45,331 bases of DNA from Lachnospiraceae bacterium (GCA_018384375.1 JAHAYJ010000107.1:1-45331), one strand, 5' to 3'; positions 15,937-25,103 are shown, counted from the first letter of the stretch. Notes: generated from the sequence alone by a model not told the origin. Numbers and translations are program-made.

Positions 15937-17754
15937 TTATTCTACGGTTACCACCTTAGCCAGATTTCTCGGTTTATCCACATCCAGTCCCTTATCCAAG
16001 GACACATAGTAAGCAATCAGCTGAAGTGCCACCGATGTGGGCATCACCATAAAAGGATCCTCCATCACCGGGAGTCTGAATACGCTGCTCCATTGTCCGC
16101 TTTCCTCAAGCTCTTCGTTTTCCTTCACTAAGAGCAGCACTCTTGCACCTCTGGATTGCACTTCACGGATGTTGGAGAATTCCTTACTCTTCAGTTTCTC
16201 CTGTGTAACAACCGCAATCACCGGTGTGTCCTCTGTGATCAATGCAATCGTTCCATGCTTAAGTTCTCCTGATGCATACGCCTCTGAGTGAATATAGGAG
16301 ATTTCCTTAAGCTTCAGGGAGCCTTCCAGAAGAATGGAATAGTCAAGTCCTCTACCGATCATAAATACATCCTTGGCATTCAGAATGGCACCGGTCAGAC
16401 GGTGAATTTCTTCCTTCTTTGCAAGAACAGACTCCATCACCTCCGGAACTCTGCATAGCTCATCAATAAATGCTGTCAGCTGTTCTTCACTCCAAAGTTT
16501 TCTTGCTACTGCCATTCTCGCAGTGATCAGATAAAGGACTGCCAGCTGGGTCGTATATGCCTTGGTACTTGCCACTGCAATTTCAGGGCCTGCATTGGTA
16601 TAGATGACATACTCACTTGCCCTGGCAATGGAAGCGCCCTTTACATTGACGATCGAAATGCTGGGAGAGCCACACTTTCTGGCAAATTTTAATGCCTCCA
16701 GCGTGTCAATGGTCTCCCCTGACTGCGAAATGGCAATCACCAGCGTATCCTTATCCACTACCGGATCGTTATACATAAATTCAGATGCCATCACCACATC
16801 CACATGAATTCCAATCATTGACTGGATCAGGCTTTTCCCAACCAGACCGGCATGCATGGCAGTTCCGCAGGCAATCACACAGATTCTTTTGCAATCCCGC
16901 AGGATTTCGTCGGGAATCCCTTCCTTGCTGAAGTCAGGCTTTCCGTCTCTGATTCTGGGGAGTACCGTTTCCTTAATGACCTGAGGCTGTTCCATGATCT
17001 CCTTTTCCATATAGAAGGGATAACCGCCCTTTCCGCTGCGGCTCACATCCCAGTCCACCTTAAGCCACTCAATCTCTGCCTTATCCCCTGACAGATCAAA
17101 CATCTCAATTCCATCTGTGGAAAGGCAGATCACATGGAACTCCGGCACAACAAAATAGTCTGTGGTAAAAGGGACAATCGCTGCCACATCAGAAGACAGC
17201 ATTGCGCCATCCTCCGTAACCGCAGCCACAATGGGACTTACATTGCGGACTGCATAAATCTTTCCCGGCTGATCATCAAACAGAATTGCCAGTGCAAAGG
17301 TTCCCTTCAGCTTCAGCACTGTCTTGCGAATTGCCGAATAGGGATCTCCTTCATAAAAATGCTCAAGCACTGCCGCTACCACTTCGCTGTCAGTTTCGGA
17401 TTTCAGCTTTCCTTCCAGGGCATATTTTTCCGTCAGTTCCCTGTAGTTTTCAATAATACCGTTGTGTATCAGTGTGATCCTGCCGAATCTGTGCGGATGG
17501 GCATTCTCATCGCATACACCTCCATGCGTTGCCCATCTGGTATGACCGATTCCGCAGCATCCCACCGGCTTTTTCTCCTTACACAGATTTCGTAAATCCT
17601 TAACTCTTCCCGCACGCTTTACGATCTGTGTTCCATTCTCATTTAAAAGCGCAATACCGGCACTGTCGTATCCTCTGTATTCCAAAAGCTCCAATGCATC
17701 GAGCATGATCTCTCTTGCATCTTCTTTACCTGTATATCCAATAATTCCACACAT
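15937..17754 (-). CDS. glmS: Glutamine-fructose-6-phosphate aminotransferase GlmS
   Basis: A 605-residue enzyme making glucosamine-6-phosphate from fructose-6-phosphate and glutamine, the first step of UDP-GlcNAc and peptidoglycan synthesis. The N-terminal Cys2 nucleophile is in MCGIIGYTG, so ATG 17754 must be the start. The class II glutaminase domain (1-240) has GIGHTRWATHG and HNGIIENY. Two SIS isomerase domains follow (AISQSGETIDTL; GRGLDYSILLEGSLKLKEISY), and the C-terminus ends KPRNLAKVVTVE as usual. It is preceded by a glmS ribozyme, so expression should fall when glucosamine-6-phosphate accumulates. Confidence 0.97.
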   Translation of the reverse strand: MCGIIGYTGKEDAREIMLDALELLEYRGYDSAGIALLNENGTQIVKRAGRVKDLRNLCKEKKPVGCCGIGHTRWATHGGVCDENAHPHRFGRITLIHNGIIENYRELTEKYALEGKLKSETDSEVVAAVLEHFYEGDPYSAIRKTVLKLKGTFALAILFDDQPGKIYAVRNVSPIVAAVTEDGAMLSSDVAAIVPFTTDYFVVPEFHVICLSTDGIEMFDLSGDKAEIEWLKVDWDVSRSGKGGYPFYMEKEIMEQPQVIKETVLPRIRDGKPDFSKEGIPDEILRDCKRICVIACGTAMHAGLVGKSLIQSMIGIHVDVVMASEFMYNDPVVDKDTLVIAISQSGETIDTLEALKFARKCGSPSISIVNVKGASIARASEYVIYTNAGPEIAVASTKAYTTQLAVLYLITARMAVARKLWSEEQLTAFIDELCRVPEVMESVLAKKEEIHRLTGAILNAKDVFMIGRGLDYSILLEGSLKLKEISYIHSEAYASGELKHGTIALITEDTPVIAVVTQEKLKSKEFSNIREVQSRGARVLLLVKENEELEESGQWSSVFRLPVMEDPFMVMPTSVALQLIAYYVSLDKGLDVDKPRNLAKVVTVE

Positions 17755-17844
17755 AAATTGTTTCCCTCATCTTTCCATATTATTTTCTGCGCTCTGTTTT
17801 CTCATCAGGCGCATTGTTATTCTTGTTAGGTCTGTATCTTTACG

Positions 17845-18050
17845 ATATGCTGCTTGAAACGCTCTCATGACAGCATATATCTCCGCTATACCGTATTTGT
17901 TTTGCAGTTACCCGCATATTTGCCGGTATATCTCGCACCGGAGACGGTACGAAAGAGCATCCGCCGAATTTTCGATAACTCTTTTCCTCGTCAACCTTCC
18001 AATAGCTGCCTTAGTCTTCACAGTCGTTGTTTGGAAGGTCATGGCGCTAG
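17845..18050 (-). ncRNA. glmS ribozyme (glucosamine-6-phosphate-responsive)
   Basis: The minus strand from 18050 begins CTAGCGCCATGACC, matching the conserved cleavage site; the cut should fall between A at 18048 and G at 18047. Further along it has GTTGACGAGGA, then GAGTTATCGAAAATTCGGCGGATGCTC (core of the ribozyme, about 17990-17965), and a distal GCGGGTAACTGCAAAAC. A closing hairpin pairs 17878-17871 with 17852-17845. The position in the glmS leader fits. The metabolite acts as cofactor for self-cleavage, destabilising glmS mRNA. The 3' border is approximate. The remaining 90 bases to glmS show only its ribosome binding site. Confidence 0.9.
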
Positions 18051-18140
18051 AAAAGGGAAACAATGACAATTACCTTGCCTATTCTGTTATCAAGGTTCAC
18101 AGGCAATTCCGCAAATATACATAAAATTGCCATTGATGCT

Positions 18141-18169
18141 ATTATACACAAAACACCCGTGGTTGTAAA
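18141..18169 (-). promoter_or_regulatory. glmS promoter embedded in the upstream terminator
   Basis: TTTACA (18169-18164) and TATAAT (18146-18141) are 17 bases apart on the minus strand. The -35 box lies in the loop and arm of the terminator hairpin of the DUF3048 gene. Transcription would start near 18134, about 85 bases before the ribozyme cleavage site. Confidence 0.65.
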
Positions 18170-18179
18170 CCACGGGTGT
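18153..18179 (-). terminator. Rho-independent terminator of the rel-MBL-DUF3048 operon
   Basis: A perfect 12-base stem pairs 18179-18168 with 18164-18153 around a three-base loop, followed on the minus strand by TTTTGTGT. It lies 29 bases after the DUF3048 stop. Confidence 0.88.
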
Positions 18180-18207
18180 CCAATCTACTACTTACGTTTC
18201 TTTCTTC

Positions 18208-19389
18208 TTATTTATATTCCACAAACTCTCCATACTCCTCCCAGATATTGCAGATCCATGTTTTCCCCTGATTGAAAATGATTTCCTCTCCATTTTCATC
18301 ATAGAATTTAGCGGGAGTTGCATCTCCGTCATATCTTTTCCAGGTTCCCTTGATCACCTTACCACCGGTAAAGACGATGGCATCGCCTTCTCCATGAACG
18401 CCAAATGCCAGATAGTCGTGATCGTCCCGGACTTCACCGTGGCAATACTGCAATACGACATTAGACACTGCATACTGGCTTCCATCCAGTTCATCGATCT
18501 GCTTCTCGCCTTCCTGGAATCTGTAGTAAAGCTGATCCGTTTCATTGTACTCAAAATAAGGATTATATGCGCCATAGCCACCCTTATTTCCTTCCGTACC
18601 GCCGGGATAAATGGTAAGTGCACTTTCTGCCTCCTTATAATTATCCTCTGCACGCACGCCCTCGGCTGCAAAGGTAAAAGGCGGTACATAGGAATCATCA
18701 TACTCCCAGTCATAACCCAGTCTGTCTGCTGCCTTCAGCATCCCATCGATAAATAGATATCCTGTAAATTCTGTGGCATATCCGGGTCTGCTCACTCTGT
18801 CAAATGCCTCATGTGCCGGATTATAAATGCCCTCGACAGCAGCACTGATATTCTGAACCGTATCACGGTTGATCAGCTCTTCCACGTAAGGCCTGGCCAG
18901 TCCCCAGTTACAATAAATTGCCTCATATCCCATGGCCACATAGACAAAATAGTCACGGCTGCTTCTGACGGGACCGATTCTCTCAAGATCATCAAAATCC
19001 TCAAACACTGCCATCAGCCTGGTGATACGTCCTTCCACCGGTGCTTCATAAATAATGCTTGCCTTGGAAAGTCCATACTGCGGCATCGCCGGTGTATTAT
19101 TGGGAATCATGACCGCAATGGGACGTCTCGTCACTACTCCTTCATCCTTCCACTCACCGGTCAGGTAGCTCTGCATCTTTCCGTCCACTACCTCTCTCTC
19201 CCCGATCACTCCGGATGTCTCCGGTGTAGCTTCCGGTGAAGGTGATGCCTCTCCTTCCCCCTCCAGTTCAAGTTTTTCGACCACCAGTTCCTGCTCCGGT
19301 TCCGATTCCTTCTCCCCTTTCCCGCATCCGGTAAAAACAAGGGACAGCATCATTCCCATAAGCACTATTTTCAATAGCTTGTTCTTCAT
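18208..19389 (-). CDS. DUF3048 (YerB-like) lipoprotein
   Basis: A 393-residue exported lipoprotein with a signal ending in the lipobox VFTGC (Cys22) and an acidic, Pro/Ser-rich linker (residues 24-60). The first DUF3048 domain includes RRPIAVMIPNN, ASIIYEAPVEGRITRLMAVFED and IGPVRSSRDYFVYVAMGYEA. The C-terminal domain has the YNPYFEYNETDQLYYR and GTWKR stretches typical of the YerB family. Its function is unknown; in Bacillus the family is extracytoplasmic. It is the last gene of the rel operon, 44 bases after the MBL hydrolase, and has GGAGAG before its ATG. Confidence 0.87.
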   Translation of the reverse strand: MKNKLLKIVLMGMMLSLVFTGCGKGEKESEPEQELVVEKLELEGEGEASPSPEATPETSGVIGEREVVDGKMQSYLTGEWKDEGVVTRRPIAVMIPNNTPAMPQYGLSKASIIYEAPVEGRITRLMAVFEDFDDLERIGPVRSSRDYFVYVAMGYEAIYCNWGLARPYVEELINRDTVQNISAAVEGIYNPAHEAFDRVSRPGYATEFTGYLFIDGMLKAADRLGYDWEYDDSYVPPFTFAAEGVRAEDNYKEAESALTIYPGGTEGNKGGYGAYNPYFEYNETDQLYYRFQEGEKQIDELDGSQYAVSNVVLQYCHGEVRDDHDYLAFGVHGEGDAIVFTGGKVIKGTWKRYDGDATPAKFYDENGEEIIFNQGKTWICNIWEEYGEFVEYK

Positions 19390-19433
19390 CTATACTCTCC
19401 AATCAATCGTAATTTTTCATTTGGCCGATTCGG

Positions 19434-20066
19434 TTATGACAAAAAAGGATTGTACTCCTTTTCATATCCGATCGTGGTGGATTCTCCGTGTCCCGGATAA
19501 ACCTTCACATCCGCCGGCAGCACCATCAGCTTTTCCTTCACGGAACGTACCAAGGCACTCATACTGCCTGTAGGTAAATCCGTTCTTCCCACCGATTCCT
19601 GAAACAGCGTATCTCCGCTGATGAGGATTCCCTCTTCCTCAAAATAATAACAGCAGCTTCCCTTGGTATGTCCGGGTGTGGCAATCAGCTGACAGCTCAT
19701 GCCTGCTACGCTGATCGTCGCGCCATCCTTTACATATTCGTCTGCCGTAATCTCGCAGGGTCTTCCTGCGCCCTTTGAAACATTTACGGATGCATTCTCA
19801 CAAACCTCTTTTTCCTCCTCATAGGCATAGACCTTGGCACCGGAAAGCTCCTTAAGTTCCTCCAGTCCCCAGATGTGGTCAAAATGCCCATGCGTCAAAA
19901 GAATCGCTGCCACCGTAAAGCCTTTATCCTTTAAACTATGATAAATATAATCTCCCCTGTCTGCCGGATCAAAAAGAATTACCTCGCTTTTTCCCTCCGG
20001 ATAGACAAAGTAACAATTGGTCTGGCACATACCCATCACAATTCTGCCGATTTTCAAATTTGCCAT
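19434..20066 (-). CDS. MBL-fold metallo-hydrolase (glyoxalase II-like)
   Basis: A 210-residue metallo-beta-lactamase-fold hydrolase. Metal ligands are seen in THGHFDHIWG, the later His in TPGHTKGSCC, Asp in ISGDTLF, and the final His in VYPGHGEST. This is the YqgX/GloB-like arrangement of small cytosolic thioesterases, often annotated hydroxyacylglutathione hydrolase. In thiol-poor Clostridia the substrate may differ. ATG 20066, with GGAAGGAAATA upstream, is chosen; a longer frame to 20150 overlaps rel and is rejected. It follows rel by 28 bases, as in many Firmicutes. Confidence 0.88.
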   Translation of the reverse strand: MANLKIGRIVMGMCQTNCYFVYPEGKSEVILFDPADRGDYIYHSLKDKGFTVAAILLTHGHFDHIWGLEELKELSGAKVYAYEEEKEVCENASVNVSKGAGRPCEITADEYVKDGATISVAGMSCQLIATPGHTKGSCCYYFEEEGILISGDTLFQESVGRTDLPTGSMSALVRSVKEKLMVLPADVKVYPGHGESTTIGYEKEYNPFLS

Positions 20067-20094
20067 TATCCTATATTTCCTTCCTGTCAACACA

Positions 20095-22419
20095 TCAGCC
20101 TGTGGTTCTTTCAATATCAATGACACTGTCAATGGATCTGATCTTATCAATGATACGGTTCAGTTCCTCCCTGTTGCTGATCTCAAAGGAGGTTGCCATG
20201 GTTGCCAGACCCTGCTTGTTGGTTCTGGTGTTCATGGACATGATATCAATATTCTTCTCTGTAAGAGCCCGGGAAATATCAGCCAGAAGCCCATTACGAT
20301 TATTGGCATAAATCTTAATCTCTGCCAGATACTTTTCATCTGAAACCGCATCAGGCGTACCCTCCCATTCCGCATCAATCAGACGGTCACGTTCCATTTC
20401 AGGAAGGTTCAGCACGTTGATGCAATCCGTTCTGTGAATAGACACTCCACGGCCTCTGGTAACAAAACCCACAATCTCATCTCCCGGCACAGGGGAACAG
20501 CATTTGGAAAAACGCACTGCCAGATCGTGGATGCCCTTCACTACAATGCCACTCTTTGATTTGATCTGAACCGGCTTCTTTGTCTGCTCATTCTCGGCCA
20601 CCGCTGCCAGAACCTCTTCGTTGGACAATTCTTTCTTGTGATCCTTCTCATAGAGTTCCAGCATCTTATTGACAATCTGGCCTTCCTTAAGGCCACCATG
20701 GCCCACCGCTGCATAGACGGAATCCCAGTCCCGAAAGCCGTATTTATGCATAATCACATCCATGTACTCCGGCTTCATAACTTCAGTAATATTGATTCCC
20801 TTTGCCCTGCAGTAAAGATTCAGTAAATCTTTTCCTTTAACAATATTTTCTTCTTTAAATTCATTTTTAAACCATTGATTGATCTTATTTTTCGCCTGAG
20901 TGCTCTTGACCACATTCAACCAGTCTCTGCTCGGTCCCTTTGAGTTCTGGGAGGTCATGATCTCAATCCGGTCACCGTTCTTGATCTCATAATCAATGGT
21001 TACCAGCTTACCATTCACCCTGGCGCCGATCATCTTATTCCCCACTGCACTGTGGATACTGTAGGCAAAGTCTATCGGCGTAGAGCCAGCAGGAAGATTC
21101 TTGACCTCTCCGGTAGGGGTAAAGCAATATACACTATCAGAAAACAGATCCAGATCACTCTTAAGGAGATTCATGAATTCCTTGTTATCGGACATATCAC
21201 GCTGCCATTCCAGAATCTGGCGCAGCCAGGCAAGCTTTTCCTCCTCGGAATTTTCTACCTTCTTTCCGTCGGAAGCCTCCTTATATTTCCAGTGTGCCGC
21301 AATACCATACTCTGCCGCCTTGTGCATCTCATAGGTACGAATCTGGATCTCGAAGGGCTGGCCGCTGCTGCCGATCAGGGTAGTGTGCAGGGACTGATAC
21401 ATATTTGCCTTAGGCATGGCGATGTAATCCTTAAAACGTCCCGGGATCGGCTTATACATTTCATGAATCACGCCAAGTGCCGCATAGCAATCCTTCACAC
21501 TGTCTACAATAATACGAACTGCAAACAAATCATAAATCTGATCTATGGTCTTATTCTGGTTCTTCATCTTTTTATAAATACTGAAGAAATGCTTTACACG
21601 ACCGTCAATCTGTGCCTTGATCCCGGCATTTTTAATATGCTCACTGACCTCATCCACAATATTCTGAATATATTTTTCACGGACACTCTTACGCACCGCG
21701 ATCTTATCTACCAGATCATAATATGCTTCCGGCTCCAGATATTTCAAAGAAAGATCGTCCAGTTCCACCTTGATCTTGGAAATACCCAGACGCTGTGCAA
21801 TGGGCGCATAGATCTCCATGGTTTCCCTTGCGATTCTCTGCTGGCTTTCCGGTTTCTGGTACTTTAGCGTACGCATATTGTGAAGCCTGTCTGCCAGCTT
21901 GATAATGATTACTCTGATATCCTTCGCCATAGCAAGGAACATTTTTCGAAGATTTTCTGCCTGCATCTCCAACCGGTCCGGTGTCTTATCGCCCTGATCT
22001 CCGGAAAGATGCAGATGCTGCAGCTTGGTAACACCATCCACAAGAAGGGCAACATCCGCTCCGAACTGCTGCTCGATCTCCTCAGAGGTCAGAATCGTAT
22101 CCTCCACCACATCATGCAGCAGTCCCGCTGCAATGGTTTCTTTATCCATCTCCAGATCTGCAAGGATGATGGCCACGCACAAGGGGTGGATAATATAGGG
22201 CTCTCCGGATTTTCGTACCTGATCCTCATGTGCTTTAAATGCAGTATGATAAGCCTTCTCGATCAAAGAAATGTCATCGGAAGGGTGATATTTCCGGACA
22301 CGAAAAATTAAATCCCGATAGAGCTGTTCGGGACTTTGAAATTCCTGAATGGCCTCGATCCTGCCATCATCAAACACTACTTCATTTTTGACCTGTTTGT
22401 TTTCTTTTTCTTCTGTCAT
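20095..22419 (-). CDS. rel: Bifunctional (p)ppGpp synthetase/hydrolase Rel
   Basis: A 774-residue long RelA/SpoT homologue. Domains in order: HD hydrolase (about 30-200) with GLLHDVVEDT; synthetase (about 220-370) with YDLFAVRII and FEIQIRTYEMHKAAEYGIAAHW; TGS (about 390-455, VYCFTPTGEVKNLPAGSTPIDFAY); helical and zinc-finger-like region with RFSKCCSPVPGDEIVGF; and a C-terminal ACT domain. Both catalytic halves look intact, so it should make and degrade the alarmone in response to amino-acid starvation. ATG 22419 follows AAAGGG; the TTG at 22473 coincides with the -10 region. It is the first gene of its operon. A separate small synthetase is encoded at 42,070. Confidence 0.95.
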   Translation of the reverse strand: MTEEKENKQVKNEVVFDDGRIEAIQEFQSPEQLYRDLIFRVRKYHPSDDISLIEKAYHTAFKAHEDQVRKSGEPYIIHPLCVAIILADLEMDKETIAAGLLHDVVEDTILTSEEIEQQFGADVALLVDGVTKLQHLHLSGDQGDKTPDRLEMQAENLRKMFLAMAKDIRVIIIKLADRLHNMRTLKYQKPESQQRIARETMEIYAPIAQRLGISKIKVELDDLSLKYLEPEAYYDLVDKIAVRKSVREKYIQNIVDEVSEHIKNAGIKAQIDGRVKHFFSIYKKMKNQNKTIDQIYDLFAVRIIVDSVKDCYAALGVIHEMYKPIPGRFKDYIAMPKANMYQSLHTTLIGSSGQPFEIQIRTYEMHKAAEYGIAAHWKYKEASDGKKVENSEEEKLAWLRQILEWQRDMSDNKEFMNLLKSDLDLFSDSVYCFTPTGEVKNLPAGSTPIDFAYSIHSAVGNKMIGARVNGKLVTIDYEIKNGDRIEIMTSQNSKGPSRDWLNVVKSTQAKNKINQWFKNEFKEENIVKGKDLLNLYCRAKGINITEVMKPEYMDVIMHKYGFRDWDSVYAAVGHGGLKEGQIVNKMLELYEKDHKKELSNEEVLAAVAENEQTKKPVQIKSKSGIVVKGIHDLAVRFSKCCSPVPGDEIVGFVTRGRGVSIHRTDCINVLNLPEMERDRLIDAEWEGTPDAVSDEKYLAEIKIYANNRNGLLADISRALTEKNIDIMSMNTRTNKQGLATMATSFEISNREELNRIIDKIRSIDSVIDIERTTG

Positions 22420-22472
22420 AAAGTCACACCCTTTAGATGCATTCCCCGATACTTTTTTGCATATATGAAACA

Positions 22473-22501
22473 ATTATATATTTTTTTATAAGGTTCGTCA
22501 A
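22473..22501 (-). promoter_or_regulatory. rel promoter
   Basis: TTGACG (22501-22496) and TATAAT (22478-22473) are separated by 17 bases on the minus strand, close to sigma-A consensus. The rel ATG follows about 54 bases after the -10 box. Confidence 0.72.
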
Positions 22502-22535
22502 CGTACCGCGTTAGCAATTACCAAGAACTTTCTGG

Positions 22536-22568
22536 AAAAGAAAGAGTGCTCCCGCTTCCGGCAGCACT
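22536..22568 (-). terminator. Terminator of the fatty-acid operon
   Basis: On the minus strand AGTGCT (22568-22563) pairs with AGCACT (22550-22545), with an inner CCG/CGG pair, followed by CTTTCTTTT. It lies just after the fabT-like gene and before the rel promoter. Confidence 0.75.
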
Positions 22569-22579
22569 TCCCTATTCTT

Positions 22580-23038
22580 CTATTCCTGTTCAAAAAAATG
22601 GTTCAGATTCTCCAGACAGCGGATCAGCACCTGCATCTCATCTTCCTTTAGATCCTTCACGATTGCCCGAATCATATGTCTGTGAAAATCCCTATGATGG
22701 AAAAAGGCTTTTCTGCCTTTCTCAGTCAGCACGACCAGCACAACTCTTTTATCCACCGTGCTCCTCTGACGGATAATATAGCCTTTATCCTCCAGACTGT
22801 TCATATTGGTTGTCAGCGTACCCACAGTTACCTTTAATCTCTTTGCAATAACCGACATGCTCCTTGGCTCCTCGATTCCGATCGCCTCCATGATATGCAT
22901 ATCATTATTTGTAATGTCCTTGAATTCCTCTGTTATGACGGCCTCAGCTTCCGTGTCCATCACATTGTTGAACAGATTGACCAACAATTCATTCAGAATC
23001 CGGTTCGTACTCTTTTCCATGTCTCCCTCAATTTCCAT
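22580..23038 (-). CDS. fabT: MarR-family regulator, FabT-like
   Basis: A 152-residue winged-helix protein of the MarR family. The recognition part includes MSVIAKRLKVTVGTLTTNMNSLEDKGYI, and the wing has RQRSTVDKRVVLVVLTEKG. Its place in the fatty-acid gene cluster and the three TTTGANNNTCAAA boxes before acpP point to FabT, the repressor of fatty-acid synthesis in Firmicutes, which binds such palindromes with acyl-ACP as corepressor. Unusually, it is the last gene of the operon, 32 bases after fabH, instead of the first. ATG 23038 has GAGG six bases upstream. Placement implies negative feedback on its own transcript. Confidence 0.82.
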   Translation of the reverse strand: MEIEGDMEKSTNRILNELLVNLFNNVMDTEAEAVITEEFKDITNNDMHIMEAIGIEEPRSMSVIAKRLKVTVGTLTTNMNSLEDKGYIIRQRSTVDKRVVLVVLTEKGRKAFFHHRDFHRHMIRAIVKDLKEDEMQVLIRCLENLNHFFEQE

Positions 23039-23070
23039 ACAATTCCTCTTTCAGCGCTTTTATTATACAC

Positions 23071-24057
23071 CTACCACACAAATATGCAAGCACCGTAGGT
23101 AAGTCCTGCGCCAAAGCCGGACAAAACAATTTTATCTCCCCGATGCAGTTTCCCCTGACGATTCAGTTCGTCCAACAATACCGGAATGGTCGCTGAAGAG
23201 ATATTTCCCACCTGCTCCAGATTCATGGGGAACCTCTGCATATCCGCATGAAGCCTTTTTGCTACTGCTTCGATGATACGTACATTTGCCTGATGAAGTA
23301 CAAACAGATCGATATCCTCCACTGACAGCTTCGCTTTTTCCAGAGCCTCCTGGATACAGTCAGCCACCTGGCGGGTTGCAAAACGGTAGACCTCCCGGCC
23401 ATCCATCTGTACATACAGATTTTCCCCGTCCTGAAATTCTTCCCGGAAAAGGGGATTTTGCAGCGCACGTTCCCTGCACTTTAATACCATTCCCTTCACA
23501 CCGTCGCAGCCCTGTACACCGGCAATCAGACCACAGGGCTGCTCCTGCTCTCCTGCCGCCTCCACAAGGGCTGCTCCTGCACCGTCTCCAAAGAGGATAC
23601 AACTGGAGCGGTCCTTCCAGTCAACCAGTTTGGATAGCACTTCGCTTCCCACCACCAGAATCGTTTTATACATTCCGGTCTGCAGATATGCATATGCCGT
23701 ATTAAGGCCAAAGAGAAATCCTGCACAGGCTGCATTGATATCAAACGCAACCGCATTGGCAGCACCGATCTGTGCCTGTACCTGACATGCACAGCAGGGA
23801 AGCAGATATTCCGGTGAACAGGTGGCAAGCAGGATCATATCTACCTCAAGCGGATCCTTTCCCGCCTGCTGCAGTGCTTTTTCACAGGCCTGTGCCGCAA
23901 GGGAAACAACCGTTTCCCCGGTAGAAATTCTGCGACTTCCGATACCGGTTCTCTCCCGGATCCATTCATCCGAGGTTTCCACCCATTCCGCTATTTGATT
24001 GTTATCTACGGTTTCCCTGGGAAGAGCACTTCCGGTACCGGTAATTCTCATCATCAT
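23071..24057 (-). CDS. fabH: 3-oxoacyl-ACP synthase III FabH
   Basis: A 328-residue condensing enzyme that starts fatty-acid synthesis by joining an acyl-CoA primer to malonyl-ACP. The Cys-His-Asn triad is visible: Cys111 in FDINAACAGF, His in VLHQANVRI, and Asn in EQVGNISSATIP; the GFGAGLTYGA end is also typical. The start overlaps the stop of the FabK-like gene (ATGATGATG at 24057). In most Clostridia fabH is near the front of the operon; here it is near the end. The primer-binding pocket cannot be judged without a model. Confidence 0.94.
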   Translation of the reverse strand: MMMRITGTGSALPRETVDNNQIAEWVETSDEWIRERTGIGSRRISTGETVVSLAAQACEKALQQAGKDPLEVDMILLATCSPEYLLPCCACQVQAQIGAANAVAFDINAACAGFLFGLNTAYAYLQTGMYKTILVVGSEVLSKLVDWKDRSSCILFGDGAGAALVEAAGEQEQPCGLIAGVQGCDGVKGMVLKCRERALQNPLFREEFQDGENLYVQMDGREVYRFATRQVADCIQEALEKAKLSVEDIDLFVLHQANVRIIEAVAKRLHADMQRFPMNLEQVGNISSATIPVLLDELNRQGKLHRGDKIVLSGFGAGLTYGACIFVW

Positions 24058-25091
24058 AAGGTAAATTCCTCCATAATCTCTGCCACCGTCTCTATTTTAT
24101 CCGCCCGGTATGCATTGCTTCCGCAGAAGATCAATCCTTCCTCCAGTCTTCCCTCTACCGCATTGATCAGTGCTTCCGTAATGCAGTAGGGCGAAGTTGC
24201 CGGGTTGCAGGTCTTAATACATTGCCTGCAGCCCCTCATAAAGCGTTCGCCTGCCGCAACCCTGTCAAGGAATGCATTATGGATCGCCCTGCCCGGCATT
24301 CCTACCGGACTTTTCACGATCACGATATCTTCCCTTCCGGCTGCGATATAAGCCTGCTTATAGGCGTCGCTGGCATCGCACTCCTTCGTTGTCACAAAGC
24401 GGGTCGCCATCTGTACACCGCTTGCGCCCATTTCCAGGTAGTGCTCCATGTCCTGCCTCGTATATACACCGCCGGCCACGATCACCGGCACATTCATCTC
24501 CTGTGCCATACAGATGATCGCCCGGATCTCACGATCATAGGTCTGCGGCGTCAGCTGTTCAAGTTCCTCTCTCGTAAAGCCAAGATGCCCCCCTGCAAGA
24601 GGACCCTCTACGACAACAAAATCCGGTTTTCTCTGATATTTCTTCATCCAGTATCTGGAGATAACAGACAGGGATTTTACACTGGAAACAATCGGTGCGA
24701 TCTTCGTATCCGAGTCTTTTGTAAGCTCCGGCAAGGTAAGTGGGAGCCCTGCTCCTGAAATGATGCAATCCGCCCCTGCTGCCACAGCCGCCTTTACATA
24801 ATCCTCATATTGTCTGGTCGCCACCATGATATTTACACCGATGATGCCGCCACCTGCAAGCTCTCTTGCCTTTTGTATTTCTTTTTCAATTGCTCCTAAA
24901 TTACATGCTATGGGATTCACGGCAAAATCCGGCTCCCGATAGCCGATCTGGGCAGTGGAAATAATCCCGATCCCGCCGGCCTTTGCCACTGCTCCCGCAA
25001 GACCTGAGAGGCTTACACCGACTCCCATACCTCCCTGGATCACGGGAACCTTTGCACACAAATCACCGATCACTAACTGTTTTTTCTGCAT
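24054..25091 (-). CDS. FabK/nitronate monooxygenase-like flavoprotein with Cys cluster
   Basis: A 345-residue TIM-barrel FMN protein related to FabK and nitronate monooxygenases: VPVIQGGMGVGVSLSGLAGAV, GVNIMVATRQYEDYVKAA, GPLAGGHLGF (probable FMN/active site), and VIVAGGVYTRQD followed by GVQMATRFVTT. It is distinct from the FabK at 30,142, being longer and carrying a Cys-x2-Cys-x3-Cys-x7-Cys group (Cys288, 291, 295, 303) near the C-terminus that could bind a metal or an iron-sulfur cluster. The genomic position between accDA and fabH suggests a role in fatty-acid metabolism, perhaps an additional enoyl reductase or an isomerising enzyme. The activity is not proven by sequence. Confidence 0.83.
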   Translation of the reverse strand: MQKKQLVIGDLCAKVPVIQGGMGVGVSLSGLAGAVAKAGGIGIISTAQIGYREPDFAVNPIACNLGAIEKEIQKARELAGGGIIGVNIMVATRQYEDYVKAAVAAGADCIISGAGLPLTLPELTKDSDTKIAPIVSSVKSLSVISRYWMKKYQRKPDFVVVEGPLAGGHLGFTREELEQLTPQTYDREIRAIICMAQEMNVPVIVAGGVYTRQDMEHYLEMGASGVQMATRFVTTKECDASDAYKQAYIAAGREDIVIVKSPVGMPGRAIHNAFLDRVAAGERFMRGCRQCIKTCNPATSPYCITEALINAVEGRLEEGLIFCGSNAYRADKIETVAEIMEEFTL

Positions 25092-25103
25092 TTTTACTTC
25101 CTT

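Noticed and set aside
21052-21867. 271-codon plus-strand open frame inside rel
   Set aside because: It lies wholly antisense to conserved Rel sequence, has no recognised motif and no ribosome binding site.
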